64,000 nucleotides of DNA from an uncultured Euryhalocaulis sp. Lineage in GTDB: Bacteria; Pseudomonadota; Alphaproteobacteria; Caulobacterales; Maricaulaceae. Where the stretch lies: positions 18,243 through 82,242 of the forward strand of contig CAJXKJ010000007.1 of NCBI GenBank assembly GCA_913055605.1, written 5' to 3'. The position numbers and the translations under genes were made by a program. The notes under the pieces were generated by a model. That model was not told the origin of the DNA. It searched no databases and saw only the letters and a list, made by a program, of their open reading frames with translations. Within the stretch, counting starts at the first letter, position 1; the number at the start of each line of letters is the position of its first letter. Positions 37,781 to 46,759 of this stretch are shown in pieces.

Positions 37781-39280
37781 TCAGACCTTCTGGTCGAACT
37801 CCCCGATCTCGGGGTGTTTGGCCAGGCGGGCCTCGATGTCCTTGAAGATCGCGACCATGTCGTCGCGGGATTTCGGGCTTTCGACCACGACGACCAGGTT
37901 CGGCGTGTTCGATGAGGCGCGGACCAGGCCCCAGGCGCCGTCGCTGAGGATGAAGCGCACGCCGTTGACGGTGACGACCTCCGAAATGTCGCGGCCGAGG
38001 ATGCGGTCGCCGTTTTCGGCGGCCTGTTCGTATTCCTCCACGATGCGCTGGATGACGTCGTATTTCACCTCGTCGGGGCAATGCGGCGACATGGTGGGGG
38101 AGGTATAGGCCGGCTGCAGCGCCTCGCGCAGATCGGCCAGCGTCTTGTCCGGATTGCGGTCCAGCATGCGCATGACCGCGACGGCGGAGACCAGGCCGTC
38201 GTCATAGCCGCGGCCGATGGGCGCGTTGAAGAAATAGTGGCCGGACTTTTCGAAGCCGGCGAGGGCGCCCAGCTCCTTCACCCGGCGCTTGATGTAGGAG
38301 TGGCCGGTTTTCCAGTAGTCGGTCTTGGCGCCGTTTTCCTTCAGCACCGGGTCGGTGCGGAACAGGCCGGTGGACTTCACATCCGCCACGAAGACCGAGT
38401 CCGGATACTGGCGGCTGAGGTCGCGGGACAGCATGACGCCGACCTTGTCCGCGAAAATCTCCTCGCCCGTATTATCCACGACGCCGCAGCGGTCGCCGTC
38501 GCCGTCGAAGGCCAGGCCCACGTCCGCGCCGGCCTCTTTCACCTTGGCGGCGAGGTCGTGCAGCATGCCCATGTCTTCGGGGTTCGGGTTGTAGTTCGGG
38601 AAGCTGTGGTCGAGCGCGCAGTGCAGCTCGACGACCTCGGCCCCGATAGCCTCCAGCACTTTCGGCGCGAAGGCGCCGGCGGTGCCGTTGCCGCAGGCCA
38701 CCACGGCTTTCAGTTTGCGGGACAGTTTGATGTCGCCGGCCACGTCCGCGATGTGCTTTTCGGCCAGGCCCATTTCGCGCACATAGCCGCCGCCGCCGCG
38801 CGACACGCCCCGGTTTTCCAGCACGATGGATTTCAGGCGCCGCATCTCGTCCGGACCGAAGGTCAGCGGCGCCTCGACGCCCATCTTCACCCCGGTCCAG
38901 CCGTTCGCGTTGTGGCTGGCCGTCACCATCGCCACCGCCGGGATGTTCAGCGCGAATTGCGCGAAATAGGCGGTGGGGGACAGGCACAGCCCGATATCGT
39001 GGACGACGATCCCGGCGTCCATCAGGCCGACCATCAGGGCCTGTTTGATGGACAGCGAATAGGAGCGGTAGTCGTGGCCGACCACGCATTTGGGCTCCAC
39101 ATCGTGCTCGCGGATCAGCGTGCCCAGGCCAAGGCCCAGGGCCTGAATGCCGTAGAGGTTGATTTCGCTGCCGAATTTCCAGCGGGCGTCGTATTCGCGA
39201 AAGCCGGTCGGTTTGACCAGCGGCTCGGTCTCGAACGCCCAAGTGTTTTCCGGAATGGCGTCCTTCGGATCGGGCAGCAT
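37781..39280 (-). CDS. Phosphomannomutase/phosphoglucomutase family protein
   Basis: 499 aa from the ATG at 39280, which has GGGAG about 10 nt upstream; earlier in-frame ATGs are at 39301 and 39346. The phosphoserine loop is VTASHNANGWTGVK, the metal site FDGDGDRCG, the sugar loop GFEKSGHYF, and the phosphate site VRASSNTPNLV, where many members have RxSxTEP. Role: interconverts hexose 1- and 6-phosphates for envelope sugars; the ManB or PGM specificity is uncertain. Diverges from gpmA. Confidence 0.88.
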   Translation of the reverse strand: MLPDPKDAIPENTWAFETEPLVKPTGFREYDARWKFGSEINLYGIQALGLGLGTLIREHDVEPKCVVGHDYRSYSLSIKQALMVGLMDAGIVVHDIGLCLSPTAYFAQFALNIPAVAMVTASHNANGWTGVKMGVEAPLTFGPDEMRRLKSIVLENRGVSRGGGGYVREMGLAEKHIADVAGDIKLSRKLKAVVACGNGTAGAFAPKVLEAIGAEVVELHCALDHSFPNYNPNPEDMGMLHDLAAKVKEAGADVGLAFDGDGDRCGVVDNTGEEIFADKVGVMLSRDLSRQYPDSVFVADVKSTGLFRTDPVLKENGAKTDYWKTGHSYIKRRVKELGALAGFEKSGHYFFNAPIGRGYDDGLVSAVAVMRMLDRNPDKTLADLREALQPAYTSPTMSPHCPDEVKYDVIQRIVEEYEQAAENGDRILGRDISEVVTVNGVRFILSDGAWGLVRASSNTPNLVVVVESPKSRDDMVAIFKDIEARLAKHPEIGEFDQKV

Positions 39281-39359
39281 GTAACGAAAACTCCCTCGCA
39301 TCGGCTCGGTCTTGGTTAGCTGCGTGCGGGGCAAAACGCCACCCATGCGTTTGTGACAA

Positions 39360-39391
39360 CGGGCCGGCGCTTTGCGCCGGGGGCCGGCCCG
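39360..39391. repeat. Strong GC-rich inverted repeat in the divergent region before gpmA
   Basis: CGGGCC...GGCCCG encloses GGCGC-TTT-GCGCC. It sits between the phosphohexomutase and gpmA starts and would form a stable hairpin in RNA. No T-run is seen. Purpose unknown. Confidence 0.3.
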
Positions 39392-39441
39392 TGTAGACCC
39401 GGCGCGGGTCCGGTCCGGGTCCGCAACCCAGCAGGGAGATC

Positions 39442-40164
39442 ATGCCGACGCTCGCTCTCGTCCGCCACGGCCAGTCGCAATGGAATCTGGAAAACCGCTT
39501 CACCGGCTGGGTCGATGTCGACCTAACCGAAAAGGGCGAGGCGGAAGCGAAGAAGGCCGGCCAGCTGCTGGCCCAGACCGGCGTAGGGTTCGACCAGGCG
39601 TTCGCCTCCCTGCAGACCCGCGCGATCCGCACGCTGTGGCTGGCGCTGACCGAGATGGGCGCGGTGTGGCTGCCCATCGAGAAGGACTGGCGGCTGAACG
39701 AGCGGCATTACGGCGCGCTGACCGGCCTGAACAAGGCCGAGACGGCCGAGAAGCACGGCGATGAGCAGGTGAAGATCTGGCGCCGGTCCTATGACACGCC
39801 GCCGCCGCCGCTGGATCTGGGCGCGGACATCGATCCGGCCGCCGACCGGCGCTATGCGGCGCTGGACGCCGCGCATCTGCCGCGCACGGAGTCGCTGCAG
39901 ACGACGCTGGAGCGGGTGCTGCCCTATTGGAACGAGACGATCCGCCCGGCGCTGGCCGAGGGCAAGAACGTCGTCATCAGCGCCCACGGCAATTCGCTGC
40001 GCGCGCTGATGAAGCATCTGTTCGGCGTCAGCGACGCCGAAATCCCGGGCTATGAAATCCCGACCGGAAATCCGCTGCTGATCGACCTGTCGGACGATCT
40101 GGCGGTGACCGGCGCGCGCTATCTGGACGACGAGCGGGCCAAGCCCCTGCCGCCCACGCCGTGA
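39442..40164 (+). CDS. gpmA: 2,3-bisphosphoglycerate-dependent phosphoglycerate mutase
   Basis: 240 aa. [10 protein letters not shown] carries the phosphorylated His (residue 9); [22 protein letters not shown] and [11 protein letters not shown] (the second His) all match GpmA. Length is normal. Converts 3- to 2-phosphoglycerate in glycolysis. The ribosome-binding region AGCAGGGAG precedes the ATG. The stop overlaps the GTG start of the deaminase gene, suggesting coupled translation. Confidence 0.95.
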   Translation: MPTLALVRHGQSQWNLENRFTGWVDVDLTEKGEAEAKKAGQLLAQTGVGFDQAFASLQTRAIRTLWLALTEMGAVWLPIEKDWRLNERHYGALTGLNKAETAEKHGDEQVKIWRRSYDTPPPPLDLGADIDPAADRRYAALDAAHLPRTESLQTTLERVLPYWNETIRPALAEGKNVVISAHGNSLRALMKHLFGVSDAEIPGYEIPTGNPLLIDLSDDLAVTGARYLDDERAKPLPPTP

Positions 40165-40607
40165 GCGCGGCGGACGCCCGCTATATGGCGCGGGCCCTGG
40201 AGCTTGCGCGGGCGCAGGCCGGGCGCACCGGCGTCAATCCGGCCGTCGGCTGCGTCATCGTCCAGCGCGGAAATATCGTGGCCGAAGGCGCGACGGCCGA
40301 TGGCGGCCGCCCGCATGCCGAGCGCATGGCGCTGAACCTGGCCGGGCCGCTGGCCCGCGGCGCGGATATCTATGTGACGCTGGAGCCGTGCGCGCACGAA
40401 CGGCCCTGGGGCTGCTGCGCCGATGCGCTGACGCGCGCCAAACCCGGGCGGGTGGTGATCGCCTCCCTGGACCCCGACCCGCGCACAAACGGCGCCGGCG
40501 AGGCGAAGCTGCGCGCCGCGGGGATCGCGGTGGAGACCGGGCTGATGGAGGCCGAGGCGAAGGCGATCAACAAGGATTTCTTCGCCCGCAACTGGGGCAA
40601 GGGCTGA
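40161..40607 (+). CDS. RibD-type deaminase domain, stand-alone
   Basis: 148 aa from a GTG at 40161 that overlaps the gpmA stop. The zinc deaminase motifs are complete: HAER (about 53) and [11 protein letters not shown] (about 76-86); N-terminal [21 protein letters not shown] (first part quoted only as family motif TGVNPAVGC) fits RibD. Typical bifunctional RibD is about 360 aa with a C-terminal reductase; here only the deaminase half is present and nothing suggests a frameshift. It could deaminate the riboflavin precursor with a separate reductase, or another pyrimidine-like compound. Confidence 0.85.
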   Translation: MSAADARYMARALELARAQAGRTGVNPAVGCVIVQRGNIVAEGATADGGRPHAERMALNLAGPLARGADIYVTLEPCAHERPWGCCADALTRAKPGRVVIASLDPDPRTNGAGEAKLRAAGIAVETGLMEAEAKAINKDFFARNWGKG

Positions 40608-40626
40608 CCGGAATTAAGTCGGATCG

Positions 40627-41289
40627 CTATTCCCGGCGCAGCACGCGATCGACGAAGAAATTGCCGGCGGTCGAGGTGCGGAAGCGGGCGCGGATCTCCT
40701 TCGGGTCGTAGCCGGCGCGGACCCAGTCCTCGAACCCGATGCCGGTCCGGTCGCGCGCGCGCAGATATTCGTCGAAATAGAAATCCAGCACGCCGGTCTT
40801 GCCGGCCTTCACGTGCAGATAGCGCAGATGCAGCTGGTCGCGCGCCTGTTCGACGTCCAGCCCCTCCTGAAAGATCATGTAGAGCGCGGCCGCGATCCCG
40901 GCGCGGTCCGCGCCGGACTTGCAATGCATCAGCACCGGATATTCGATCCGGCCCAGCAAATCCTTCCAGGCCAGCACATCCTCCGCCGAGGGCACGTCGC
41001 GCGAGCGGAAGCGGAAATCGACCAGGTTCAGGCCCAGCCGTTCGCACGCCTCGCACTCCAGCGCGTAATAGCCGGTCTCCGACGGGCCGCGCAGGTTCAG
41101 AACCGTGCGCGTGCCGAGTTTTGCCTCTTCCTCCAGATGCACGGGGCTCGGCTGATTCGAGCGCGCCATGTTCGGCGTGATCTGCCAGCGATTTCGGAAG
41201 CGCAGGCGCAGGAAGCCGTGATCGCCCCAGATCAGGTCGCGCCAGGCGCGTTTGCGCCCGGCCGGGGAGGTCAGGTCGAACCGGCTCAT
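40627..41289 (-). CDS. Tyrosine/dual-specificity phosphatase-like protein
   Basis: 220 aa from the ATG at 41289. The P-loop is HCKSGADRAG (about 128-137), matching CxxxxxR. RTVLNLRGPSE and a likely general-acid segment (DFRFRSRDVPS) come before it. Family knowledge: bacterial proteins of this type dephosphorylate tyrosine or phospholipids. It diverges from the lipid A operon (107 bp apart), so lipid phosphate or polysaccharide control is possible; this is inference only. Confidence 0.82.
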   Translation of the reverse strand: MSRFDLTSPAGRKRAWRDLIWGDHGFLRLRFRNRWQITPNMARSNQPSPVHLEEEAKLGTRTVLNLRGPSETGYYALECEACERLGLNLVDFRFRSRDVPSAEDVLAWKDLLGRIEYPVLMHCKSGADRAGIAAALYMIFQEGLDVEQARDQLHLRYLHVKAGKTGVLDFYFDEYLRARDRTGIGFEDWVRAGYDPKEIRARFRTSTAGNFFVDRVLRRE

Positions 41290-41395
41290 CGGCGGCGGCT
41301 TGTACAGGCAAAGCCGCCCGATGTGTATGGCGGGGTTCGCTTTTCGGGCGCGCCGCATTTTGCCCCCCGCCCGGGCGCGCTATAGCTCGCCGGCG

Positions 41396-42139
41396 ATGCT
41401 GAAACGGCTGATCCGGTCCCCGCTTGCGCAGGGCGTGCTGAGCGCGATCGCGGCGGCCTATATGTGGCTGGTCGCGCGCACGACGCGTTGGCGCGTGGAA
41501 GGCCTGGGCGTCGCCGAGGCGGCCTGGCGCTCCGGCGAGGGGCTGTGCGTGGTGACCTGGCACGGGCGGCTGATGATGATCTTCGCGTGCTGGCCGCCCG
41601 AAGCGCCGCAGAAGCCGGGCGTGCTGATCTCCCTGTCCCGCGACGGCCAGTTCATCGCGCGCGCGACCGAGATGCTGGGCGGAACGGTGATCCGCGGGTC
41701 GACGCGGCGCGCCGACCGGCCGGGCAAGCGCAAGGGCGGGGAGGGCGCCTATCGCGGCATGATCGATTTCGTGCGCGGCGGCGGCGCGCTGTGCCTGATG
41801 CCGGACGGGCCGCGCGGCCCGCGCATGCACGCCGGGCCGGGCGCGGCGCGGCTGGCCCGCCAGACCCAGGCGCAGACGCTGTGCCTGGGCGTCACCACGA
41901 AATGGCGCATCGTGCTGAAGAGCTGGGACCGCTTCATCGTGCCGCTGCCCTTCGGGCGCGGCGCCATCGTGTGGGACGGGCCGGTTGCGCCGGCGCCCGC
42001 CGAGGCGGGGCCGGAGGCCGTCGAGCGCGCGCGCGCCGATCTGGAGGCGCGCCTGCGCGCGGTGTCGCAGCGGGCCGAGACGCTGGCCGGCGTGCGCGTG
42101 ATCGCGCCCGCGGACGCGGCCCCCGTGGAGGCCGCATGA
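41396..42139 (+). CDS. DUF374 lysophospholipid-acyltransferase-like protein
   Basis: 247 aa from the ATG at 41396. A membrane segment lies at about 8-28. DUF374 motifs are visible: TWHGRLMMI, SLSRDGQFIARATEMLGG, VIRGSTRR, and LMPDGPRGPRM. Family knowledge: DUF374 proteins sit beside waaA in alphaproteobacteria and resemble glycerolipid acyltransferases. It overlaps waaA by ATGA; it is the first gene of the lipid A operon. Confidence 0.9.
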   Translation: MLKRLIRSPLAQGVLSAIAAAYMWLVARTTRWRVEGLGVAEAAWRSGEGLCVVTWHGRLMMIFACWPPEAPQKPGVLISLSRDGQFIARATEMLGGTVIRGSTRRADRPGKRKGGEGAYRGMIDFVRGGGALCLMPDGPRGPRMHAGPGAARLARQTQAQTLCLGVTTKWRIVLKSWDRFIVPLPFGRGAIVWDGPVAPAPAEAGPEAVERARADLEARLRAVSQRAETLAGVRVIAPADAAPVEAA

Positions 42140-43422
42140 CCCGCCCCTTCCTGCTTTCGCTCTATGGCGCGGCGCTGTCCGCCCTGTCGCCGCTGGCCGG
42201 GCCGGTGTTCCGCGCCCGCGCGGCCAAGGGCAAGGAAGACCGCGCCCGGATCGGGGAGCGGATGGGCCGTACGGACATCGCACGGCCGGACGGCCCGCTG
42301 GTCTGGCTGCACGGGGCCAGCGTGGGGGAAACGCGGGTGAATCTGGCGCTGGCCGGGGCGCTGGCCGCTGCGCGGCCGGGGCTGAACCTGCTGCTGACGA
42401 CCCAGACGCGCACCGCCGCGCAGATCGTCCAGCGCGACGCGCCGCCGGGCGCGATCCATCAATTCGTCCCCCTCGACGCGCCGGCGCCCGCGCGGCGCTT
42501 CCTGGACCACTGGCGGCCGGACCTGGCGGTGTTTGCGGAATCGGAGCTGTGGCCGTCTCTGATCGCCGGGGCGGCGGCGCGGGGCATTCCGCTGGCGCTG
42601 GCCAATGCGCGGATGAGCGCCAGCTCTTTGCGCGGCTGGGCGCGGTTTCCGCGTTGCGCCGCCTGGCTGCTGTCCCGCTTCAGCTGGATCGGGGCGGGGG
42701 ATACGGCCACGGCGGGGGGCCTGGCCGGCCTGTCCGGCCGGGCGGTGGCCTTCACCGGCAACGTCAAGCTGGACGCGCCGCAGCCGGCCTATGACACCGC
42801 CGCGCTGGCGGCGCTGAAGGAAGCCATCGGCGCACGCATGACCTGGTGCGCAGCCTCCACCCATGAGGGGGAGGAGGAGACGATCCTGGAGGCGCACCGG
42901 GCTTTGCGCTTCGGCGCGCCGGACGCGCTGCTGATCCTGTGTCCGCGTCATCCGGAGCGCGGCGACGCGGTGGAAGCGACGATCCGGACCGCCGGGATGA
43001 CTTCCGCCCGGCGTTCGCGCGGCGAGGCGCCGGGGGCGGATACGGATGTCTATCTGGCCGACACGATCGGGGAGATGGGCGTGCTGCTGCGCGCCGCGCC
43101 GGTCGTGCTGCTGGGCGGGGCGCTGGTCCCCGGGATTGGCGGCCATAACCCGGCCGAGCCGGTGCGGGCGGGGGCGGCGCTGATGTCCGGCCCCCACACC
43201 CATAATTTCGCGGACGTGTTCAGCGCACTGGCCGAGCGCGGCGGGGCGGCCGTGGTGGAGGAGGAAGGCCAAATCGCCCAGACCTGCGCCGGGCTGCTGG
43301 CCAATCCGGAACGCCGCGCGGCGATGCGCCGGGCCGCCGAGACGGTGCTGTACGAATCGGCGGGCGCCACGGCGCGCACGGTGGAGGCGCTAACCGGCCT
43401 GCTGGACGGGGCGGGCCAATGA
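42136..43422 (+). CDS. waaA: 3-deoxy-D-manno-octulosonic acid transferase
   Basis: 428 aa from the ATG at 42136, overlapping the DUF374 stop. The N-terminal domain has WLHGASVGET and LTTQTRTAAQ; then AESELWPSLI; the C-terminal domain has GNVKLDAPQ, ASTHEGEEE and GGALVPGIGGHNPAEP, all WaaA hallmarks. Adds Kdo residues to lipid IVA on the inner membrane. Overlaps lpxK by ATGA. Confidence 0.95.
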   Translation: MTRPFLLSLYGAALSALSPLAGPVFRARAAKGKEDRARIGERMGRTDIARPDGPLVWLHGASVGETRVNLALAGALAAARPGLNLLLTTQTRTAAQIVQRDAPPGAIHQFVPLDAPAPARRFLDHWRPDLAVFAESELWPSLIAGAAARGIPLALANARMSASSLRGWARFPRCAAWLLSRFSWIGAGDTATAGGLAGLSGRAVAFTGNVKLDAPQPAYDTAALAALKEAIGARMTWCAASTHEGEEETILEAHRALRFGAPDALLILCPRHPERGDAVEATIRTAGMTSARRSRGEAPGADTDVYLADTIGEMGVLLRAAPVVLLGGALVPGIGGHNPAEPVRAGAALMSGPHTHNFADVFSALAERGGAAVVEEEGQIAQTCAGLLANPERRAAMRRAAETVLYESAGATARTVEALTGLLDGAGQ

Positions 43423-44429
43423 GGGCCCCGGCCTTCTGGTATGCGCGCGAGGGGCGGGAGGCCGCGCCGCTGACCCGTGCGATGCTGACGCCGCTGTCCT
43501 GGCTGTACCGGGCGGGGGCGGATCTGCGCCGGCGGCGCGCAACGCCGTTCGACCCCGGCGTTCCGGTGATCTGCGTTGGCAATGTCACGCTGGGCGGGGC
43601 GGGCAAGACGCCCGTGGCGCGCGCCATCCTGTCCCGCCTGCGCGCGGGCGGCGTGGAGGCGCATGCGCTGTCGCGCGGCCATGGCGGGCGGGAAACAGGG
43701 CCGCTGCGCGTCGATCCCGCGGCGCACGAATGGAGCGAGGTGGGGGACGAGCCGCTGTTGCTGGCGCGCACCGCGCCGGCCTGGATCGCACGGGCGCGGG
43801 AAGACGGCGCGCGGGCGGCGGCGGCGGCTGGGGCGCAGGCGATCGTCATGGATGACGGGTTCCAGAATCCGGGCCTCACCAAGACGCTGTCCCTGCTGGT
43901 GATCGATGCGGAGGCGGCCTACGGCAACGGCCGCGTGTTCCCGGCCGGGCCGATGCGCGAGACGCTGGCCGCCGCGCTGTCCCGGGCCGACGCGGTCGTG
44001 CTGATGACGCCGGGTCCGGCATTCGCCGCCGATCCGGCGCGTCTGGGCCTGTCGGGGTTCGACGGTCCGGTGCTACGCGCTTGGCTGGCGCCGGCCGCGC
44101 CGCCGCCGGACGGGCCGCTGGTCGCCTTCGCCGGGATCGGCCGGCCGCAGAAATTCTTCGACACGCTGCGCGCAACGGGCGGGGAGATCGTCGAGGAAAC
44201 CGGGTTTCCGGACCACCATCCGTTCAGCGAGGGCGATCTGGACTGGCTGGCGGCGTCCGCGCGGGAGCGCGGCGCGACTCTGATTACGACCGAGAAAGAC
44301 CATGTGCGCCTGCCCGCAGAAATGCGGGACAGTGTGGGGGTCCTGCCGGTCGAGGCGCGGTTCGCGGATGATACGGCGCTGGGGACCCTCCTAGAACGGG
44401 TGATGGACGCGGGCGCGGGCGGCGGCTAA
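43419..44429 (+). CDS. lpxK: Tetraacyldisaccharide 4'-kinase
   Basis: 336 aa. The Walker A motif is GGAGKTP within CVGNVTLGGAGKTPVA (about 50-65), with SRGHGG, GDEPLLLA and MDDGFQNP following; the C-terminus has FAGIGRPQKFF and ITTEKDHVRLP. Phosphorylates the 4' position of the lipid A precursor. ATGA overlap with waaA; the acyltransferase gene follows after 10 nt. Confidence 0.95.
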   Translation: MRAPAFWYAREGREAAPLTRAMLTPLSWLYRAGADLRRRRATPFDPGVPVICVGNVTLGGAGKTPVARAILSRLRAGGVEAHALSRGHGGRETGPLRVDPAAHEWSEVGDEPLLLARTAPAWIARAREDGARAAAAAGAQAIVMDDGFQNPGLTKTLSLLVIDAEAAYGNGRVFPAGPMRETLAAALSRADAVVLMTPGPAFAADPARLGLSGFDGPVLRAWLAPAAPPPDGPLVAFAGIGRPQKFFDTLRATGGEIVEETGFPDHHPFSEGDLDWLAASARERGATLITTEKDHVRLPAEMRDSVGVLPVEARFADDTALGTLLERVMDAGAGGG

Positions 44430-44438
44430 TCCGCCCGC

Positions 44439-45344
44439 ATGGCGGGACTGGGCCAGGATCTGTTGTGGCGGGCGGAGGCGGGCGGCCACGCGCTGTTCGG
44501 CGCGGCGCTGCGCGCCATGCCGCTGGACCGCGCCTCCGCGCTGGGGGGGCGCGCGCTACGCCGGCTGGGCCCGATGACGTCCACCCACAAGGTGGCGGAG
44601 CGCAATCTGGCCATCGCCTTTTCGGAACAGGACGCGGCCTGGCGCGCCGCGGTGCTGGACGGGGTGTGGGACAATACCGGCCGCACCTTCGCGGAGATCC
44701 CGCATCTGCACGCGCTGCGCTGCTACGAGCCGGGTAGCCGGATCGAGGTGGAGGGGGCGGAGCGTCTGGACGCGGTGCGCGATTCCGGCCGGCCGGCGGT
44801 CTTCATCTCCGGCCATTTCGCGAACTGGGAAGTGATGGCGATGGCCATCGTCCAGCGCGGCGTCGATGTCGCCATCACCTACCGCGCCGCGAACAACCCG
44901 TATTTCGACCAGCAGATCAAGGACGCCCGCACCGCCTATGGCGTCGATACGCTGACGCCCAAGGCCGGGCCGCGCGGGGCGAAACAGCTGCTGGAGCATC
45001 TGGATTCGGGGCGGTCCGTCGCCCTGATGAACGACCAGAAATTCAATGAGGGGATCGCCGTTCCGTTTTTCGGGCGGGTGGCGATGACCGCGCCCGGGCC
45101 GACGCGCCTGGCCATGCGCAGCAATGCGCCGCTGATCCCGATGTCGGCGCGGCGCACCGGCGGGGCCAATTTCCGCGTCACGGTGCACGCGCCCATCGAG
45201 GTGGAGCGCACCGGAGACCGCACCGCGGACATCGCGGCGACGGTGCTGAAGATCAACCGCTTTCTGGAAGACCGAATCCGCGAGGCGCCGGCGGACTGGT
45301 TCTGGGTCCACCGGCGCTTCGCCAAGGACGTCTACCGGGCCTAG
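44439..45344 (+). CDS. Lipid A late acyltransferase (LpxL/HtrB family)
   Basis: 301 aa. A basic/hydrophobic N-terminus precedes the acyltransferase motif SGHFANWE (His-x4-Glu, about 126-133). FDQQIKDAR, DQKFNEGIAVPFFG and PADWFWVHRRF are family-typical. It is the last gene of the lipid A operon. It transfers a secondary acyl chain; which chain and position cannot be read from sequence. No clear Shine-Dalgarno, so coupling to lpxK is plausible. Confidence 0.92.
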   Translation: MAGLGQDLLWRAEAGGHALFGAALRAMPLDRASALGGRALRRLGPMTSTHKVAERNLAIAFSEQDAAWRAAVLDGVWDNTGRTFAEIPHLHALRCYEPGSRIEVEGAERLDAVRDSGRPAVFISGHFANWEVMAMAIVQRGVDVAITYRAANNPYFDQQIKDARTAYGVDTLTPKAGPRGAKQLLEHLDSGRSVALMNDQKFNEGIAVPFFGRVAMTAPGPTRLAMRSNAPLIPMSARRTGGANFRVTVHAPIEVERTGDRTADIAATVLKINRFLEDRIREAPADWFWVHRRFAKDVYRA

Positions 45345-45811
45345 GCCGCGGCCTTTTCGATCGCGGCGAGGTCGATCCGTTTCATCTGCATCATCGCCTC
45401 GAACACGCGCTTGGCGCGCGCGGCGTCGGGATCGGCGATCAGGTCCAGCAGGCGCGTCGGCGTGATCTGCCAGGACAGGCCGTATTTGTCCTTCACCCAG
45501 CCGCATTGCTCGGCCTCCGGCACGGCGGACAGGGCGTCGCTCAGCCGATCGATCTCCGCTTGCGTTTCGGCGGGGATCATCAGGGAGACCGCCTCGGTAA
45601 ACTGGAAGATCGGGCCGCCGTTCAGGCCGACAAAGGGCCGGCCCATCAGCGTGAACTCCACGGTCAGGACGTCGCCTTCCTTGTTGGAGGGATTGTCCGC
45701 CGGCGAGCGATGGACCGCGTCCACGCGGCTGTCGGGCAGGAGGGAGGCGTAGAAATTCGCCGCCTCCTCCGCATCGCCGTCGAACCAGAGGCAGGGGGTG
45801 ATGGTGTCCAT
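45341..45811 (-). CDS. PhnB-type VOC protein
   Basis: 156 aa from the ATG at 45811. PCLWFDGDAEEAANFY at the N-terminus and LSWQITPTRLLDLI near the end are typical of PhnB/3-demethylubiquinone-methyltransferase-like VOC proteins. Its stop overlaps the end of the lpxL-like gene on the opposite strand. It is the third gene of a minus-strand set of small proteins that diverges from the HxlR regulator. Function unknown. Confidence 0.85.
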   Translation of the reverse strand: MDTITPCLWFDGDAEEAANFYASLLPDSRVDAVHRSPADNPSNKEGDVLTVEFTLMGRPFVGLNGGPIFQFTEAVSLMIPAETQAEIDRLSDALSAVPEAEQCGWVKDKYGLSWQITPTRLLDLIADPDAARAKRVFEAMMQMKRIDLAAIEKAAA

Positions 45812-45822
45812 CCGGCCCTCCC

Positions 45823-46179
45823 TCAGCGTCCGACTTCCACGACCGGCTCGAACCCGCCGATGATCATCCGCATGCCGTCGAACGGCATCTCGCCCAGATC
45901 CTTCATGAAGTCCTCTTCCATCATGCGCTTTCCCGCGATGTCGGCGGTGTTCCTGTCCGGCCAGATGATCCAGGAAAAGACGACCGCTTCGTCGTCCTTT
46001 GCCTGAACCGCGCGCTTGAAGTCGGTGACCTTTCCGTCGCTCACGTCGGCGCCCCAGGCTTCCATCATTTCCATGGCGCCCAGTTCCTTGAAGTAAGGCC
46101 AGGCGTCCGTGGCCATCTTCACATAGGCGTCCTTGTTGGCGGTCGGTACGGCGACGACAAAGCCCTGCACATAGCTCAT
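45823..46179 (-). CDS. DUF1428 family protein
   Basis: 118 aa. MSYVQGFVVAVP at the start, and DFKRAVQAKDDEAVVFSWI and FDGMRMIIGGFEP later, are typical of this small alpha-beta (dimeric ferredoxin-like) family. AGAGGAAA precedes the ATG. It lies between two VOC genes, 11 and 24 nt away. Function unknown; sometimes linked to monooxygenase-like folds. Confidence 0.88.
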   Translation of the reverse strand: MSYVQGFVVAVPTANKDAYVKMATDAWPYFKELGAMEMMEAWGADVSDGKVTDFKRAVQAKDDEAVVFSWIIWPDRNTADIAGKRMMEEDFMKDLGEMPFDGMRMIIGGFEPVVEVGR

Positions 46180-46203
46180 GGTGGTGTTTCCTCTCTTCGG
46201 GGT

Positions 46204-46641
46204 TCAGGCCGCTTCGGTATCGCCGGCCGACATGGCCAGGAACGCGTCTAGGTCCATCCACATCGGTTCGAAGACATGGCCGTCGAGGTCTTCAAAGCTG
46301 CGGCCGTACATCGCGCCCATGTCCTGGGTCGGGCCGGGGTCGGCCTTGCCGCCGGATTCCCACGCCTTGTCGACGATGGCGTCGACCGCCGCGCGACTGT
46401 CCATGGACAGGCACATCAGGGCCTGGACCTGCGTCTTCGCGTCGATGACCTGTTTCTTGGTGAAAGAGGCGAAGAAATCGCGCGACAGCAGCATGAAGAC
46501 GATCTGGTCCGACCAGACCATCGCGGCGGCCTTGCCGGCTTCGCAGAAGCGTTCGTCCTTGGTGAAGCCGAGGGCTTCGTAGAAGGTGACCGACGCCTCC
46601 ACATCAGCCACCGGCAGATTCACGAAAATCATCTTCGACAT
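46204..46641 (-). CDS. VOC (glyoxalase-like) protein
   Basis: 145 aa from the ATG at 46641. IFVNLPVADVEASVTFYEALGF is the family start pattern, and GRSFEDLDGHVFEP the C-terminal metal-motif strand. First gene of the minus-strand set; 118 bp from the divergent HxlR regulator start, with direct repeats between. Probably a target of that regulator (inference). Confidence 0.87.
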   Translation of the reverse strand: MSKMIFVNLPVADVEASVTFYEALGFTKDERFCEAGKAAAMVWSDQIVFMLLSRDFFASFTKKQVIDAKTQVQALMCLSMDSRAAVDAIVDKAWESGGKADPGPTQDMGAMYGRSFEDLDGHVFEPMWMDLDAFLAMSAGDTEAA

Positions 46642-46696
46642 GCCCGTCTCTCCCGAAACCTCGCCGCTCACCCGGCTTGCGTGTTGTGCGCCACAG

Positions 46697-46728
46697 AGTT
46701 AGAAAAAGCAACCATGAAGTTAGAAAAA
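46697..46728. promoter_or_regulatory. Direct repeat AGTTAGAAAAA, two copies 21 bp apart
   Basis: Identical 11-mers at 46697-46707 and 46718-46728, spaced by two DNA helix turns, in a locally A-rich stretch between the divergent VOC and HxlR genes. Inferred HxlR operator and overlapping promoters; both copies would face the same side of the helix. Confidence 0.55.
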
Positions 46729-46759
46729 ATAACAAAAAGAATCAGCGGGCGGGGAAACC

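Noticed and set aside
34211..39319. Several long frames opposite glmM, the PQQ enzyme and the phosphohexomutase
   Set aside because: All are shadows of well-supported genes, with Arg/Gly/His-biased composition and no motifs.
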